64,000 nt of DNA from Orientallactaga sibirica (GCA_036365145.1 JAEOAD010000888.1:2211501-2275500); one strand, 5' to 3'; shown: positions 38,278 through 49,830, counted from the first letter of the stretch. Program-made: numbers and translations. The notes: generated from the letters alone by a model not told the origin.

Positions 38278-39660
38278 TGGAGAAGGCACTGCCTCGGAAG
38301 ACAGGACTGCTGGGCGCAGGGCCAGATGGGACAGCGGGGCTGGTGGCTGGGGTGCTGTCAGGAAGCACCACTCTGAAAGGAAAGAAGGAACGAAGAAAGT
38401 GAGCAAAGGACACCCAGCAGCTGCCTCCACCTCCCATCTAACCACTCACAGGTAGCCCTCGTTGGGATAGTCATCCTCATCCTCATCTTCATCTGTATTC
38501 TTACAGGCCAGCTCTGGAAATAGTGACAAAGGGTCAACATGACCTGAGAAAGGCCCCAGCCTCCCCACCCAGCTCAGTGCCCAGACCCCAGACGCACCCT
38601 GGTTCTCATAGCTTGCCACACTGTTAGCTTCAATGAGAGAGTGAGAAGGAGACTTGGTAAGTTCAGGCTGGTCCTGTCTCCTGCCCAGCCCCAACCACCC
38701 AGCCCCGGGTAACCTTACCACTATCTGAATCCTGCCGGGAAGATGGCATCCGATGGGAACCCCTAGGGGGCTGCGGAGATCTCCTGGGAGTCAAAGGTCA
38801 GAGATCATGAGAGTGGGGTTCTAGGGTCAAGAGGGGTTACAAGGAAAGAGATCCCCAGTCCAAAAAGGTGAGGAGGCACAAAGGGTCAGAGAAGAGGAGG
38901 AGAGAATTAAGAGGTACTCACGGGATGGGGAGCAGGTCTGGCTGGCTCAGAGGCAGGAAGGAGGTAACAGGCAGGTAGGAGGTGGCAGGTGGCATTTCTG
39001 AGGACAAAGAACCAAGCTCGAGGGAATGACTTGACATGACCCCCACCCCACACACCCTCATCAAGGTCTTGAAAGGCAGACAGGCCTGGGGGCTTCCACC
39101 TCCCCCTATCCCAGGCGGGGTGAAGGCCCTGCGGAGAGCCCAGGGTGGAGGGAATGAACACAGGCTCGTGCACTCTTCCCAGCACACGAGGTAGGCCTGC
39201 GAACAGTGCATACTCACGAGGTGGCTTGATGAGGATGCTCCTTGGATATGAACTGGCAGAAGAAAGGCAGCCTGGGTACAAGGCCAAGAGGTCCCAGACC
39301 CAGACCCAGGCCCGCCATGGGGACCAAGGGAAAACACACAGGGGGAAAGGATTGCAAACTCACCTCTCTGCAGAAGCACTGTCATAGGAGGCTGGAGGAG
39401 AGAGGGCCAGTGAGACAAGATTGGGCAGAGGGACAGGAGCTCCCAGTCCCTGGGGGTAGGACTGAGGTAGGTAGAGACATTCACGGAATGAGGAGTTGGG
39501 GAGAAGGTGAGGATCTGGCTGGGGAGCCCCACATCTAGTACCCCACAGCTCCCTACTTACTTGGAAGCTCACGGCAGCGCACACATAGCGCCATTAGCAG
39601 TGTGGCCAAGGGTAACAGCAGGAGACCCAGCAGCAAAGGGGGCAGAGTGTCTGCCTCCAT
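38278..39660 (-). CDS. LAT: LAT exons 1-8, copy B (intact)
   Basis: These exons encode the N-terminal 164 residues of LAT. Exons: 39561-39660, 39364-39391, 39218-39252, 38922-38997, 38719-38783, 38598-38627, 38450-38513, 38278-38372. The start MEADTLPP is followed by a leucine-rich membrane segment (residues about 8-28), then CVRC, the CxxC palmitoylation motif that targets LAT to lipid rafts. Then come YPRSILIKPP, the proline-rich LSQPDLLPIPRSPQP, SVASYENQ, the acidic DEDEDEDDY, and GYLVVLP. That last motif is the PLC-gamma1-binding tyrosine, with glycine just before it as in other mammals. Intron 6 (38514-38597, 84 bases) is open and in frame, so its retention would add 28 residues. The last exon ends in phase 1, as exon 9 requires. 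Exon 9 is about 11.8 kb away, beyond the duplicate copy. Confidence 0.93.
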
Positions 39661-39995
39661 CTGCAGAGAGGCTGCACCTGGCCCAGCTGCACCACAGCCC
39701 CTATATGTAGAGGTGCAGCCGGGTATGGGGCTGAGTGGGCCCCAGCCTGGAGCCTATGGGAGGCAGCTACGCTCTCCTCAGAAACTCAAGGACACACTCC
39801 CTTGGTGGGCTGAGCTGGACTCAGTGCTGGCTGAAGAAGCTACTCCCAGAGCCTGGGCTGGGGTCTGGGCCACCAGCCACCTACTGTAAAGGCCGTGGCC
39901 CAGCTACCCTAGGCGCGATCCCTGTGCCCACTGGTACCTGCCCCACACTTGCTCCCACCCGCCTCTCCTCCTCTCTCCTCAACACCCTCGTGCGA

Positions 39996-40009
39996 CAGGA
40001 AGCTGTGGT
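39996..40009 (+). promoter_or_regulatory. Candidate ETS + RUNX sites upstream of LAT
   Basis: CAGGAAG (ETS core) and TGTGGT (RUNX core) lie one base apart, about 340 bases upstream of the LAT start codon. The same pair is kept in unit A near 33987-34000. T-cell promoters often use such pairs, and ETS and RUNX factors are reported regulators of LAT. The assignment is by motif only. Confidence 0.4.
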
Positions 40010-40545
40010 GAGAGCTGGGTGAGGGCAGGAAATCATCAGGCTCCTCAGCTTGCTGCACCCGCCCCCTGCCCACCCACCCCCACCCAGTTGTGGGAAAGGG
40101 GAGGAGGCAGAGGGGCTGCCTGTGTTCTCAGGAAGGTACTGGAACTGCATGGCATGGCAGCCCCTCCACTGGAAACAGAAAAATGCCTGTTAGCCATACA
40201 AGCTATGGCCTCCCCATGCCCAGGGTTGGGAGAGCGACAGGAAGGGTCTCGCCAGAACCCAGCAGTGCATAGGGCAACCCCCTTCTTCCCCACCCCCGCC
40301 ACTCTCAGGCCTGCTAGGCTGGCCACTTCCAGGGGAGCACAGTGAGTCACCATCACACAGAGCAGCTCACTCAGAGAAGAATCCTTCCTCTGGGTCACCC
40401 AGCCCAGAAGACAGGGACTTGCCCCTAGGGGTGACCTACAGCCCCTAGGGAGCCCTGAGGCTAGAGACATTTCCTAGAGCACAGAGGTCAGAGGCCACTG
40501 GTATCCAGAGAAAGACATGCACTCACTTTGGGTCTAATTACAAAT

Positions 40546-40551
40546 TTTATT
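40546..40551 (-). terminator. SPNS1: SPNS1 polyadenylation signal AATAAA
   Basis: TTTATT on the plus strand is AATAAA on the gene strand, about 210 bases after the SPNS1 stop. This leaves under 900 bases to the LAT start codon, so SPNS1 and LAT are tightly spaced head-to-tail neighbours. Confidence 0.8.
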
Positions 40552-40759
40552 CCATTATAAATAGCACCAAACCTGTGGGCTGCCCCAGTGAGGGACCCCC
40601 CCACACACACCCAGATTCCCTCTTCCCTAGGCTACTCATGTAGTGTCTGAGAGCTGGATGTAACCCAGAGCTTCTGCTTGTAACCTGGGCCAGGTGAACC
40701 CAGGCATGTGGGCCCAGGACCAGCAGTGGTGCATGTATAGACAGGTGAGCAACAGCGCC

Positions 40760-42074
40760 TCAGATGAGTACGCTAGACACAGGGACTCGGGTGGAGCGGC
40801 CTCGCTGGGGCACCACAATCCGGTCATCCGTGGGTCCCGCCTCATGCAACAGACCTGCAGCAGGGAGGGTCACAGTCAGGGCTGGACAGACTGAAGAGCC
40901 AGAGGGGGACAAACAAGGCAGTGGGATATGTGGGACAACAGTAAAAGCCACCAGTGCTGTGGATACAGATAGAATGACAGATCAACTTGTTGGACAGCCC
41001 CAAGCTGAATCAGGGGGAAGATGCAGGGTACACACCCTCAGCCAACAGATGGACAAACAATACTGTGATGGTAAGCAGTGACCCTCACTGACCCTGTATG
41101 TGGAGCTGGGCCTTCCGGCGGTCACCCTCAATGAACATGGCGGTGCCCAGAAAGGCTGCACCTCCCAGAGCTCCAACAAAGGCGCAAAGCATCAGTGAGA
41201 ACTGCAGGGCCCGGAACTCAGACAAGAAGGAAGGGGGCCAGCTCCGGCGAAGGCGGTCAGAGATCTGTGGGGAGGAGAAAGTCAGAGATCCAGGGAATGG
41301 GGCTTCTGAACACCAGGAAAAAAAAGTAAAATGAAGCCAGGCATGGTGGCGCACACCTTTAATCCCAGCACTTGGGAGGCAGACATAGGAGGATCACCAT
41401 GAGTTGGAGGCCACCCTGAGAGTACATAGTGAATTACAGGTCAGCCTGGACTACAGCAAGACTCTACCTTTAAGAATCTCGCCCCCGGTACGACTCCCTA
41501 CAATGCAACTGCCCAGACAGAAATTGGCCTTGATATCCATGACCTTGCTGTGCCTAGCAATACCTCCGCAAGACCCTCATAGTAGAAGTAAAAGAGGATG
41601 ACATCATATTAAAAAAAGAGACTAATGGAGAGAGGGAGGGGATATGATGGAGAGTGGAGTTCTAAAGGGAAGGGGGGGGGGGGAAAATACGCACCTTTGG
41701 TATGTAAGTATGTTTTGTTGTCAATAAATATTTAAAAAAAAAAAAAAAAAAAAAAAAAGAATCTCGCCCCCCCATAAAAGAGTAAAATAGAGCCTGGGAA
41801 GGGATAGGTTTGGCCACAGCATGAGGCCTTTGGCCTCACAGGCTAAACTTCCAGACAACATCCTTCCCATCCAGCAAAGGACCTAAAGCAAGGTGCTAGG
41901 TAAAAAGTTAAAAAAATGCCGGGCGTGGTGGCGCACGCCTTTAATCCCAGCATTCGGGAGGCAGAGGTAGGAGGATCGCCTTGAGTTCAAGGCCACCCTG
42001 AGACTACATAGTTAATTCCAGGTCGGCCTGGGCCAGAGTGAGACCCTACCTCAAAAAAACCAAAAAAAAAAAAA

Positions 42075-42120
<46 letters not shown>

Positions 42121-45100
42121 TGCTAGGCATAGAGGACAGCACCAACTTAGAGGGCCGCAATGTTCCATCCACCTAGGATCAGGCCACCAGCTGTCTACCA
42201 GAGTGGGGAGTATCAGGTCCCCAACCCAGCCAAAGGCAGTACTTACCAGGCCAATGAGGTAGGGGCTCCCAGCATCACCCAGCAAATGGGACAGGACAAT
42301 CTGAAAGGCCTCAGCAGTGGAACGTCGAGTGGGGATCACCACATACTGGGGGGGGGGGGGGAGAAGGGAAGGAGCTCAGTGTGTGTGTGGCGGGGGGGGG
42401 GGAGCTCTAGGGAGACAGGGTCAAAGCCCAGTATAAGCCCACAGCTAGCATGTGACTGCACAGCAGTCATGAGGTAGGCCGGGACTACAGGCCCCTCTGC
42501 AGCTGGACTCTAAAATGCACATGGGTCTGGGCTGTGTAGAAGAGGTAAAGGCTACCTGAGCAAGTGCTGCTTTCTTAACCCAAATCCCTCCTCCCATCAG
42601 CCTCTGGGCTAATCTGAACCTGTCTACTCACCAAGAGAATGTCAGCCACAATGGCCCAGTTCATGGACAGCAAAGTCTCTCCAATAAAGATGAAAATCTG
42701 AGTGGCATATAGGAGAGGGGGTTCTCAAGAGAAACATGTGAACCAGTCTCATCCATTAACTCATTCAGTCCTCAACACACCTCTGTGAGGCAATGCTACT
42801 GTAATTAGTCCCATTTTACACATGAAAAAACAGCACAGAAAGGTTAAACTGCTTTGACAACATCACCCAGCTGGGAAGCATCAGAGCTGAGATTCAAAGT
42901 GAGGCATTGCCTCTGGCTGACCCCAGTTCTGCCCTGGTACAGTTACCTCCCCCTGCACACACCCAGCACACCCTCTAGGCCTCTACTAGCTACTCACATA
43001 GGTTGCCACGATGCTACCTCGGGCACAGGCCAGGGACAGGAAGAGGAAAGGCGCGGAGCCCAGGAGGCCAGCAGCACAGACCAGGGGGTCAGCCCGGGGG
43101 TTGAAGCGGCGAAGATGACGGCTGATCTCCACGCCCAGGCCCACACCCAGGACCCCGGTCAGGCAGGTGATAAGCCCGAAGATGAGACTAGGGATGAGGT
43201 AGGGGTATGGGAACTCATCCCTCTTCAGCAAGACCCTCGGTCTAGAGGAACTGTCCACACTATCCACCCTCACGCCTGAATCTGTCTAGTACGGTGCCCT
43301 GGGGCCCACATGTACCCCCATTGTAGTGCTTGAAACTGAAAAGTAAAACTCCAGGAGAAGTAGCTGGTGGAATCAGGATTCAAAATCTACTTGCCTGAGT
43401 CTGAATCTCCCCATGCAGACTACCCAGCCCCGCCCCACCTGCATACCTGTCAGAGGAAGAGCATGAGTCTCCAGGAAGACAGGGTGGGGTCTCCCCCAGA
43501 ACCACACGGGATCGTAGCAGGAATGCTGGGGCCCAGAGAGCCAGGGAACCCGTGACAAAGGCCACAGCAGTGAAGCCAAGGGAAGACAGGACGAAACTAG
43601 GGCTATGGACGTTGGGAAAAAGTCAGACCCCACAGAGTTGCCCCAGTAGGAATGGACCTCTCTTCTCCCTGGCTTATTAAGTCAGAAGCTAGGTGTGATC
43701 TGAGCCTGTAAATCAGGCATATGCCACATGGGGGCAGCAGCACCAAGTTCCTGGCCTTGGGTATGGCCTACTGGCAAAACAAAAAACTAGGCCCCCACCC
43801 TTTTCAAGGGTCCCATCCCATGCTCAGGCCTCTGATGTGGAAGCAAGAAGGGATTAAACTCACTTTCGTGCCAGTGCCCTCAGATCTGCCCACCATGAGG
43901 TGGGGCTGAGGGGTGGTGAATCTGAGTGTCGTTCCACAGCTCCTCTTGGGGGCTCTCGTACTACAAGAAATAGCAGCAGAACAGCCACCACCCCTAGTCC
44001 TGGTGTCACCTGGGGAAAGAGCAAGCTTCAGGACATTGGCCAGGGAACAGAGAGCTGGGGCTAAGAAGAATAAGGGGCATGAACATCTCACACACCCCTC
44101 AAGTACTGGCTCAAGGAAGCTAAGCTTGCAATTTAAGAGGGGGGTACCACTAGAGGCCACCCAATTTTTTTTTTTTTATTTTTTAGTCTCTTTGGTTTTT
44201 TTGAAGTAGGGCCTCGCTATAGCCTAGGCTGACCTGGAATTCACTATGTAGTCTCAGGCTGACCTCAAACCCACAACGATCTTCCTACCTCTGCCTCCCA
44301 AGTGTTGGCATTAAAGGCATATGCCACCATGCCCAGTACCAAAATCCTAATTTTTTTGTTGTTTTTAGAAGTATGGTTTCACTCTAGCCCAGGCTGACCT
44401 GGAATTTACTGTGTAGTCTCAGGATGGCCTTGAACTCACAGTGATCCTCCTATCTCTGCCTCCTAGGTGCTGGGATTAAAGGCAGAGCCACCACACCCGG
44501 CTCCAACACCTAATTTTTATAAGCCTAACTTTGCATCTTCTTTGATAAGTGCATCCTAACTTTCTTTCAGGAAACCACTCTCCCTTCTAGCCCCCCGGGT
44601 TCTGTCAATTCATGATTCAAACGTGATCCAAGACTTAGCCAAAAAGACTGTCTATCTCCCATCCACAGTGACTGATATCATAGTAGGAATATAACCCACA
44701 TTCATCTAAAAAGACAGGGCTGGAAAGATGGTTTAGTGGTTAAGGTGCATGCCTGTGAAGCCTAAGGACCTCAGTTCGATTCTCCAGGTCCCATGTAAGC
44801 CAGATGCACAAGAGAGCGCACACGTCTGGAGTTGGTCTGTAGTGGCTAGAGGCCCTGGCACGCCCATTCTCTCTCCCTCTCTCTCTTTCCCTCTCTCTGT
44901 CTCAAATAAATAAATAAATAAAAATTTTAAAAGACACCACCATCCCATGACTACTGCTCAAAGGTCTGAAGTACCCTGAAGTACTCTGAAGTTACTCAAT
45001 GGAAAAACAATCGCTTGGGGCTCTCAAACACTTGAGAATGAAGTTAACATGGAGGAAAAGAAAGCTGAGGGCTGGAGAGATGGCTTAGTAGTTAAGGTGT

Positions 45101-48100
45101 TTGCCTGTGAAGCCTAAAGACGCCGGTTCAATTATCTAGGTCCCACATAAGCCATATGCACATGGTGGCACATGCATCTGGAGTTCATTTGCTGTGGCTG
45201 GAGGCCCTCGTGCACCCATTCCCACTTTCTCTCTGTCTCTGATAAATAAAAATAAATCTTTAAAGAAAAAGAAAGCTGAGAAGAGAATGATCCCATTCCA
45301 GTGATGGCTTAGGAGCCCTGGATCCATCTTTACTTGAAGTTCATCTATGGACTTTCCATGAGGAAGGACAACACGATCCCTTTCTGGGGCCAGTTGATTC
45401 CTATCCTCTACAAGCAGGACTTTTGTCTAACACATGACTTCCTGTGGTCAGGCTCCCTGTGGGCTCAGCATGGTGAGCACTGCCTCAAAGGGGTTGCAAT
45501 GCATGTCAGAAAGGAGGAGCAGTGAGAATGTTGCTGACTCTCCCCAGAACATAACCAGACTTACCCGCAAGGCCCAGTGCCAGTCCCCAGCCACATCCTT
45601 CACCTTAGAGCCTGCAATGTAACCCAGACCACTGGGGAAAGACAATGGAAAGAGAAGGGACATCTAGTCAGTCAAATACCTCACCCAGGCCCTGTGCCTC
45701 ACACTAGTCCAATGTCTGCTCACCTGCCCACAGGAATGGCAAAGTAGAACACACTGAGCATCCGGCTCCGCTGGTCTGCCACGAAGAGGTCCGCGATCAG
45801 GGTGGGCGCAATGGTGGAGTAACTGGCCTCCCCGACCCCTACAAGGCCCCGGGTCAGGAGGAGCAGCCAGAAACGCTAGGGAAGGAGACACGGGGGGAGG
45901 TGGCACCCCACCCTGGAGCCAGCCTCCCAGATGACCTCACCAGCTAGCACTTGAGAACAGGAGGGGCAGTGAGAGAGGCCTGGGTTTAGAAACACACAGA
46001 CCTGGCTGTAATCCTGGTTTCATTTACTAGCTGTGACTTTGAGAAAGTTATTTAACCTCTCTGAGCCTCAGTTTCCTCATCTGAAAAAAGGGAACAATAA
46101 GAACTTGTTCACAAAACTACCGTGACGACTATACAGTAAAGGGTCTGGTCATTACCTTGTACTTAGGTGGAAAATAAATCTTGGTCTCTACTTTTTCTCT
46201 TCCAACCAACACACCCCAGTGGTGAACAGTGATCTTAGGTGGTGGTGGTGGTATGGTATTTGCCTACCAAAGACAGCTGAAGCTAAGGTCAGGGTATATG
46301 ACTGCCTGAGGACAATACACAGGACCTGGAACCAAGGACAAAGTCTAGAGCAGAGTGACAGGAGAGGTGGGACGCATTCAAGGGAACAAAGAAGCACCTG
46401 CCTAGGAGGAAAACCAGCAGTGTGGCATCACAAGTTAACAGAGTTTTAGGGAAGAAGAAGTGGGTCAACGTGCCTGAGGGTCTCAGGAGATCTAGTAAGA
46501 ACAGGACTAGCCAGAGGAGCTTCACTGGACAGCAGGAGCACTCTGTTGACTTTGGCAATAGCAGACCCAATGGAGTGGCAGGGCAGCACTTAAGAATAAG
46601 TGACACAGAGAAGTGCAGGGCTAATGACAGCTGCTCCCTGGCTGCTCTTTCACCTGCACTGGGCTTTAAGAGGCCTTTCAGGAAGTCCAACCAGGAAGGG
46701 GAGGGCGGGGGTTAATGGTGGAGAAAAACAAGAGTACTTAGGTATGACATGGAGGAGTCAAGGAAAGTGGGAAATGATGAGTAAAGAAAGTTCTAGAAGA
46801 AAAAGGAAGCAGATGGGGTGGGTAGATTAACTTAGGCGAGGAGAAGGTGTAAGACTGCACAGACCAAGGAAACTAGAAGTTCCCCAGGCTCAGTCCAAAA
46901 TGACTCCAGAGAGCAGCGGCAAAGATTGTCAGGGGAGTAGGGAGTGGCCAGAAGCCAGCTCAGGGCCTCACCTCTCTGGGGATGAAGGATGACCCCAGTG
47001 TCACCAGGGACCAGAAGGCAATGCCCCCGCACATGAGATACTTCCGATTGTACCTGTCACCCAGGTAGCCAAACACAGGTGCCAACACCATGTAACTGGA
47101 GATGAACACTGGGGGGAAGCAGAGAGTCACAGCCCAGTCCAGGTCCCCTGCCCCCTACTCCTACTCCAGCTGAGGGGAGGGGGACAGGAAGGGCAGAAAT
47201 GCCCAAATCACCAGATTCCTGCCCTCCTCCTCACTGTCATCACACCATCCATGTCTCAACCCTGCAGCCCATCAGCACTTGCTACCAAGGGTAATAATGC
47301 AGTCCCATCCTCACAGCCTTCCACCTTCCTTTGTAGAATGGATGGTTCAGATATATATATATATATATATGCCTCCCTCCCACCCAACCTAAAACAAAAT
47401 CCACACTCCACACTATGCCCACAGTACCCTATATGATCCAGCCCCCCTTTCCTCTTCCTCTGCATCGCCATGGGCAACTGCCAACGTCAATACCATCTTA
47501 GAAGTTCAAGCAACTGACATCCCCTCTATCTAGGATATGTTCATCTCTTCACAAAGCTCAGCTACTTCAGATTCCAGCTCAAATACCTGCCCAGACTACC
47601 ATAAGTCCCATCCCTGTCAATCACATGCACTGTATGTTTTCTTTTATGTAACACTTATCCATATGAAAAACTATCTCATTTTAATGAACACCTTCTGACA
47701 CAGGAAAATGTCTGCTCTGTACTGGCCAAGACTATGACTCACGGAACCCACAACCTGGCACAAAATAGATGTTCTATCAACATGTGTCGAATGAAAAGGG
47801 GAAAAAACAGGGCAATCTAGAACAATTACTTCTCTAATTCAATACCACCTTGACATATGACCCCATTCTCATTTCTACAGATTTAAAGTACCTCCAGTTC
47901 CTCACTGGCCTGGAGTAGGGAAAAGATCACTGCATGACTTTGTTTCAGATTCCTGTTCTGCTTCTAACTACTTATGTGGCAAGTCTTGGGTCTTCTCCAA
48001 GCCTCAGTTTGCTTATAAAAATACAGGTAGCTCTATCTGCTTCCTGTATAAAATAGAAATTACAGCAGCTATTCCTCAGCTGATGAAAGGATTAGAAAAC

Positions 48101-49431
48101 AAGCGTGTCTTGCCAAAGTCCTATTGGTATTAACAGCACTTCTTCCAGGGCTGGGTACATAGGTGCTCAGAAATGTTTGAGAAATGAAGCAGGGAAGGAA
48201 GAAAAGGAAGACTTACCCTGGCTTCGCCTCCCCCCAAACACCAAGCTCTCCTGCCACTATTTATTGAGTGCTTACCTCATGCCAAACATAGTACTAGGCA
48301 GCAGGCATTTCATTTAATCCTCAAATCAGTCCTAAGAAATAGTCTGTTTTGGGCTGGGAAGATGGCTCAGCAGTTAAAGGTGCTTGTTTGCAAAGCCTGC
48401 TGGCCTGGGTTTGATTCCCCAGGACCCACATAAAGCCAGATGCACAAAGTAGCACATGCATCTGGAGTTCATTTGCAGCGCCTTACATGCCTATTCATAT
48501 TTTCTCTTTCTGCTTGCAAACAAATATATATATAAATTTTGTTTTTGGTTTTTCAAGGTAGGGTCTCACTCTAGTCCAGGCTGACCTAGTATTCACTATG
48601 TAGTCTCAGGGTGGCCTCGAACTCACAATACTCCTAACTCTGCCTCCCAAGTGCTGGGATTAAAGGCATGTGCCACCCTGCCCGGTCAAAAAAAGAAAGA
48701 AATAAATTACACTGTGTTATTACTAGCTCCACCTTACAGACTGGGAAAGTGAGGCTTAGAGAGGATGTCTTCCTCTCTAAGGCAATAGTAAGTGGGTGAG
48801 CAGAGACTGAAACCCATGCCTGTCTTAACCGTTAACCCAAACCGACTCCCTGTGACTACTTGGACAGATTCAGAGCTGCCAGGGCTATTAATTCCCCTAG
48901 CTCTGGCCAAGTCAAGCCCACTGGCCACTGAACCCTCATTAATGAGGCCCTAGACAGATCTAGGCGGAGCCGCAGTTGAAGTAGGAAACGGAGAAAAGCT
49001 GCTGTGGATCGAGGAGCCTCCTCCACTCACCAGTCTGGATGAGGCCGGAGCTGCTATCTCCGATGTTGAAGAACTGCTCGATATCTGGAAGGACACCTGG
49101 AAAAAGAAAATGGGATGAGCCTGGCGAGGCGGTCCCACCTTAGGAACTGCCTTTCCCCGGCCTCCCTTCTTCGCAGAGGGCAGCGCCCACCAGCCACGGT
49201 GAAGCGATCCATGTAGTTGAGGAGGTTGATGTAGCACAGCACGGCCACGATGAGAGCCGAATGGGCCCGAGATAAGCCCGTGATGCGCTGCAGCCCCTCC
49301 TGGTCCGGGATCTCGGGCTCCCCCGCCTTGGGAGTCCCCACAGACCCCGGCACCCCCGGGTGGCCTGGCACTGGCTCGTCGTCAGGGTCATCCGCCTGGC
49401 TGAGGAACGGCGCAGTGTCGGAGCCGGCCAT
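40760..49431 (-). CDS. SPNS1: SPNS1 (spinster homolog 1), lysosomal lysophospholipid transporter
   Basis: SPNS1 is a 12-helix major-facilitator protein that exports lysophosphatidylcholine and lysophosphatidylethanolamine from lysosomes with protons. Twelve exons give 528 codons, the human length: 49191-49431, 49031-49096, 46972-47108, 45724-45875, 45565-45631, 43864-44009, 43447-43602, 42998-43187, 42632-42697, 42247-42345, 41093-41264, 40760-40854. All phases agree. The start is [12 protein letters not shown]; the first helix ends [26 protein letters not shown] in exon 3 is MFS motif A between helices 2 and 3. Exons 4-5 give [13 protein letters not shown] and [11 protein letters not shown]. 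The C-terminal tail ends [12 protein letters not shown]. The exon 11 donor is GTCAGT, weaker than usual. The exon 10 acceptor tract is a long C-run (42348-42361). The CpG-rich promoter holds a CLEAR element, so TFEB control is likely. Exons 11-12 are duplicated at 34748-35251. Confidence 0.97.
41334..42118. repeat. SPNS1 intron 10 repeats: B1, L1 3' end, B1
   Basis: B1 lies at 41334-41475. An L1 3' terminus at about 41485-41760 has TATCCATGACCT, GTCAATAAATA and a long A-tail. A B1 at 41918-42070 leads into a nearly pure A-run up to 42118. Confidence 0.85.
42760..42930 (-). repeat. MIR element in SPNS1 intron 8
   Basis: CCCATTTTACACATGAAAAAACAG and CAGAGCTGAGATTCAAA on the plus strand are the reverse complement of the MIR core, moderately decayed. 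Confidence 0.65.
44180..45260. repeat. SPNS1 intron 5 SINEs
   Basis: Two minus-strand B1 copies (about 44180-44335 and 44355-44505) and two plus-strand DIP-like SINEs (44717-44930 and 45070-45260). The remaining 44510-44710 and 45265-45560 look single-copy. Confidence 0.85.
45985..46200 (+). repeat. MIR element in SPNS1 intron 3
   Basis: TTTACTAGCTGTGACTTTGAG and TAACCTCTCTGAGCCTCAG with CATCTGAAAAAAGG give a nearly complete MIR core. Confidence 0.8.
46201..46971. other. SPNS1 intron 3, single-copy part
   Basis: No repeat or further exon is recognised. A short GGT run occurs near 46239-46251. Open frames on both strands (up to 133 codons, minus) have no known similarity. Confidence 0.5.
47109..49030. 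repeat. SPNS1 intron 2: (AT)n, L2, MIRs, DIP and B1
   Basis: An (AT)n run lies at about 47349-47371. An L2 3' end at 47490-47800 ends in the usual CCTGGCACAAAATAGATG pattern. A MIR plus copy is at 47935-48065. A MIR minus copy spans 48245-48850 and is split by a DIP-like SINE (48352-48535) and a minus-strand B1 (48545-48690). Confidence 0.7.
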
Positions 49432-49830
49432 GGTCCCAAGCGGCCTCGCCTGGCCGCGTTCCGGTCCTACCTGCAAGCAAGGAGGCTGGAAAGGATAGAG
49501 GGTCCCCGGGGCAAGGAGAGGGCGTCCGGGTTCGGTTAGCAGCTCGCTCCCAAGCACAGAACACAACTGGCAAGGGCCCCGTGCCCCGTCATCCCCTCCA
49601 GTCCCAGCAGACACAACGCGCACAAGGGACTCGTGGGACGAGGTGATGCTGGGGACACAAGCGGGCCGGAGACGACCTGCCCGTCCCGCGCGGACGCACC
49701 CCGCCCGGGGATGGAGCGCACCGCACGCCCTGTCACTCAGCCCCCGCGCTGCACTACGGCGGCCGCCATGATGCCGGCGCGGGTCACGTGACGCCGGAAC
49801 CTCGTCGCCGCGTGACTGGCCTTACGACTT
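49130..49830 (-). promoter_or_regulatory. SPNS1: SPNS1 CpG island / promoter
   Basis: CpG dinucleotides are dense here and rare in the rest of the window. The island covers SPNS1 exon 1, its 5' UTR and the presumed start of transcription near 49740. There is no TATA box. GGCGGCCGCCATGATG near 49758-49773 contains a YY1-like core on the gene strand. Confidence 0.8.
49783..49792. promoter_or_regulatory. CLEAR element (TFEB/TFE3 site) GTCACGTGAC
   Basis: This is a perfect 10-base palindrome identical to the consensus of the lysosomal gene network, about 350 bases upstream of the SPNS1 start codon and just upstream of the presumed transcription start. Since SPNS1 acts in lysosomes, control by TFEB fits. 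The site is read directly; its function is inferred. Confidence 0.75.

Larger units (their letters stand above)
35266..41278. repeat. Tandem duplication 2, unit B (about 6013 bp)
   Basis: This is the direct repeat of 29245-35265. At the junction, SPNS1 intron 10 sequence (GAGAGGAGA) abuts TTAATTTGCAAGC, with 0-1 base of overlap. The units differ by scattered substitutions, homopolymer indels and a 16-base difference (unit A 30756-30775, absent at 36793). SINE content matches unit A with an offset near 6015. In this unit the LAT exons 1-8 and SPNS1 exons 11-12 keep their frames. Single-copy sequence lies at about 36640-37010 and between the genes. Confidence 0.95.

Noticed and set aside
49054..49623. 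189-codon minus-strand frame starting upstream of SPNS1 ATG
   Set aside because: Only the part from 49431 to 49191 is SPNS1 exon 1. The upstream part is 5' UTR and the downstream part reads into intron 1.
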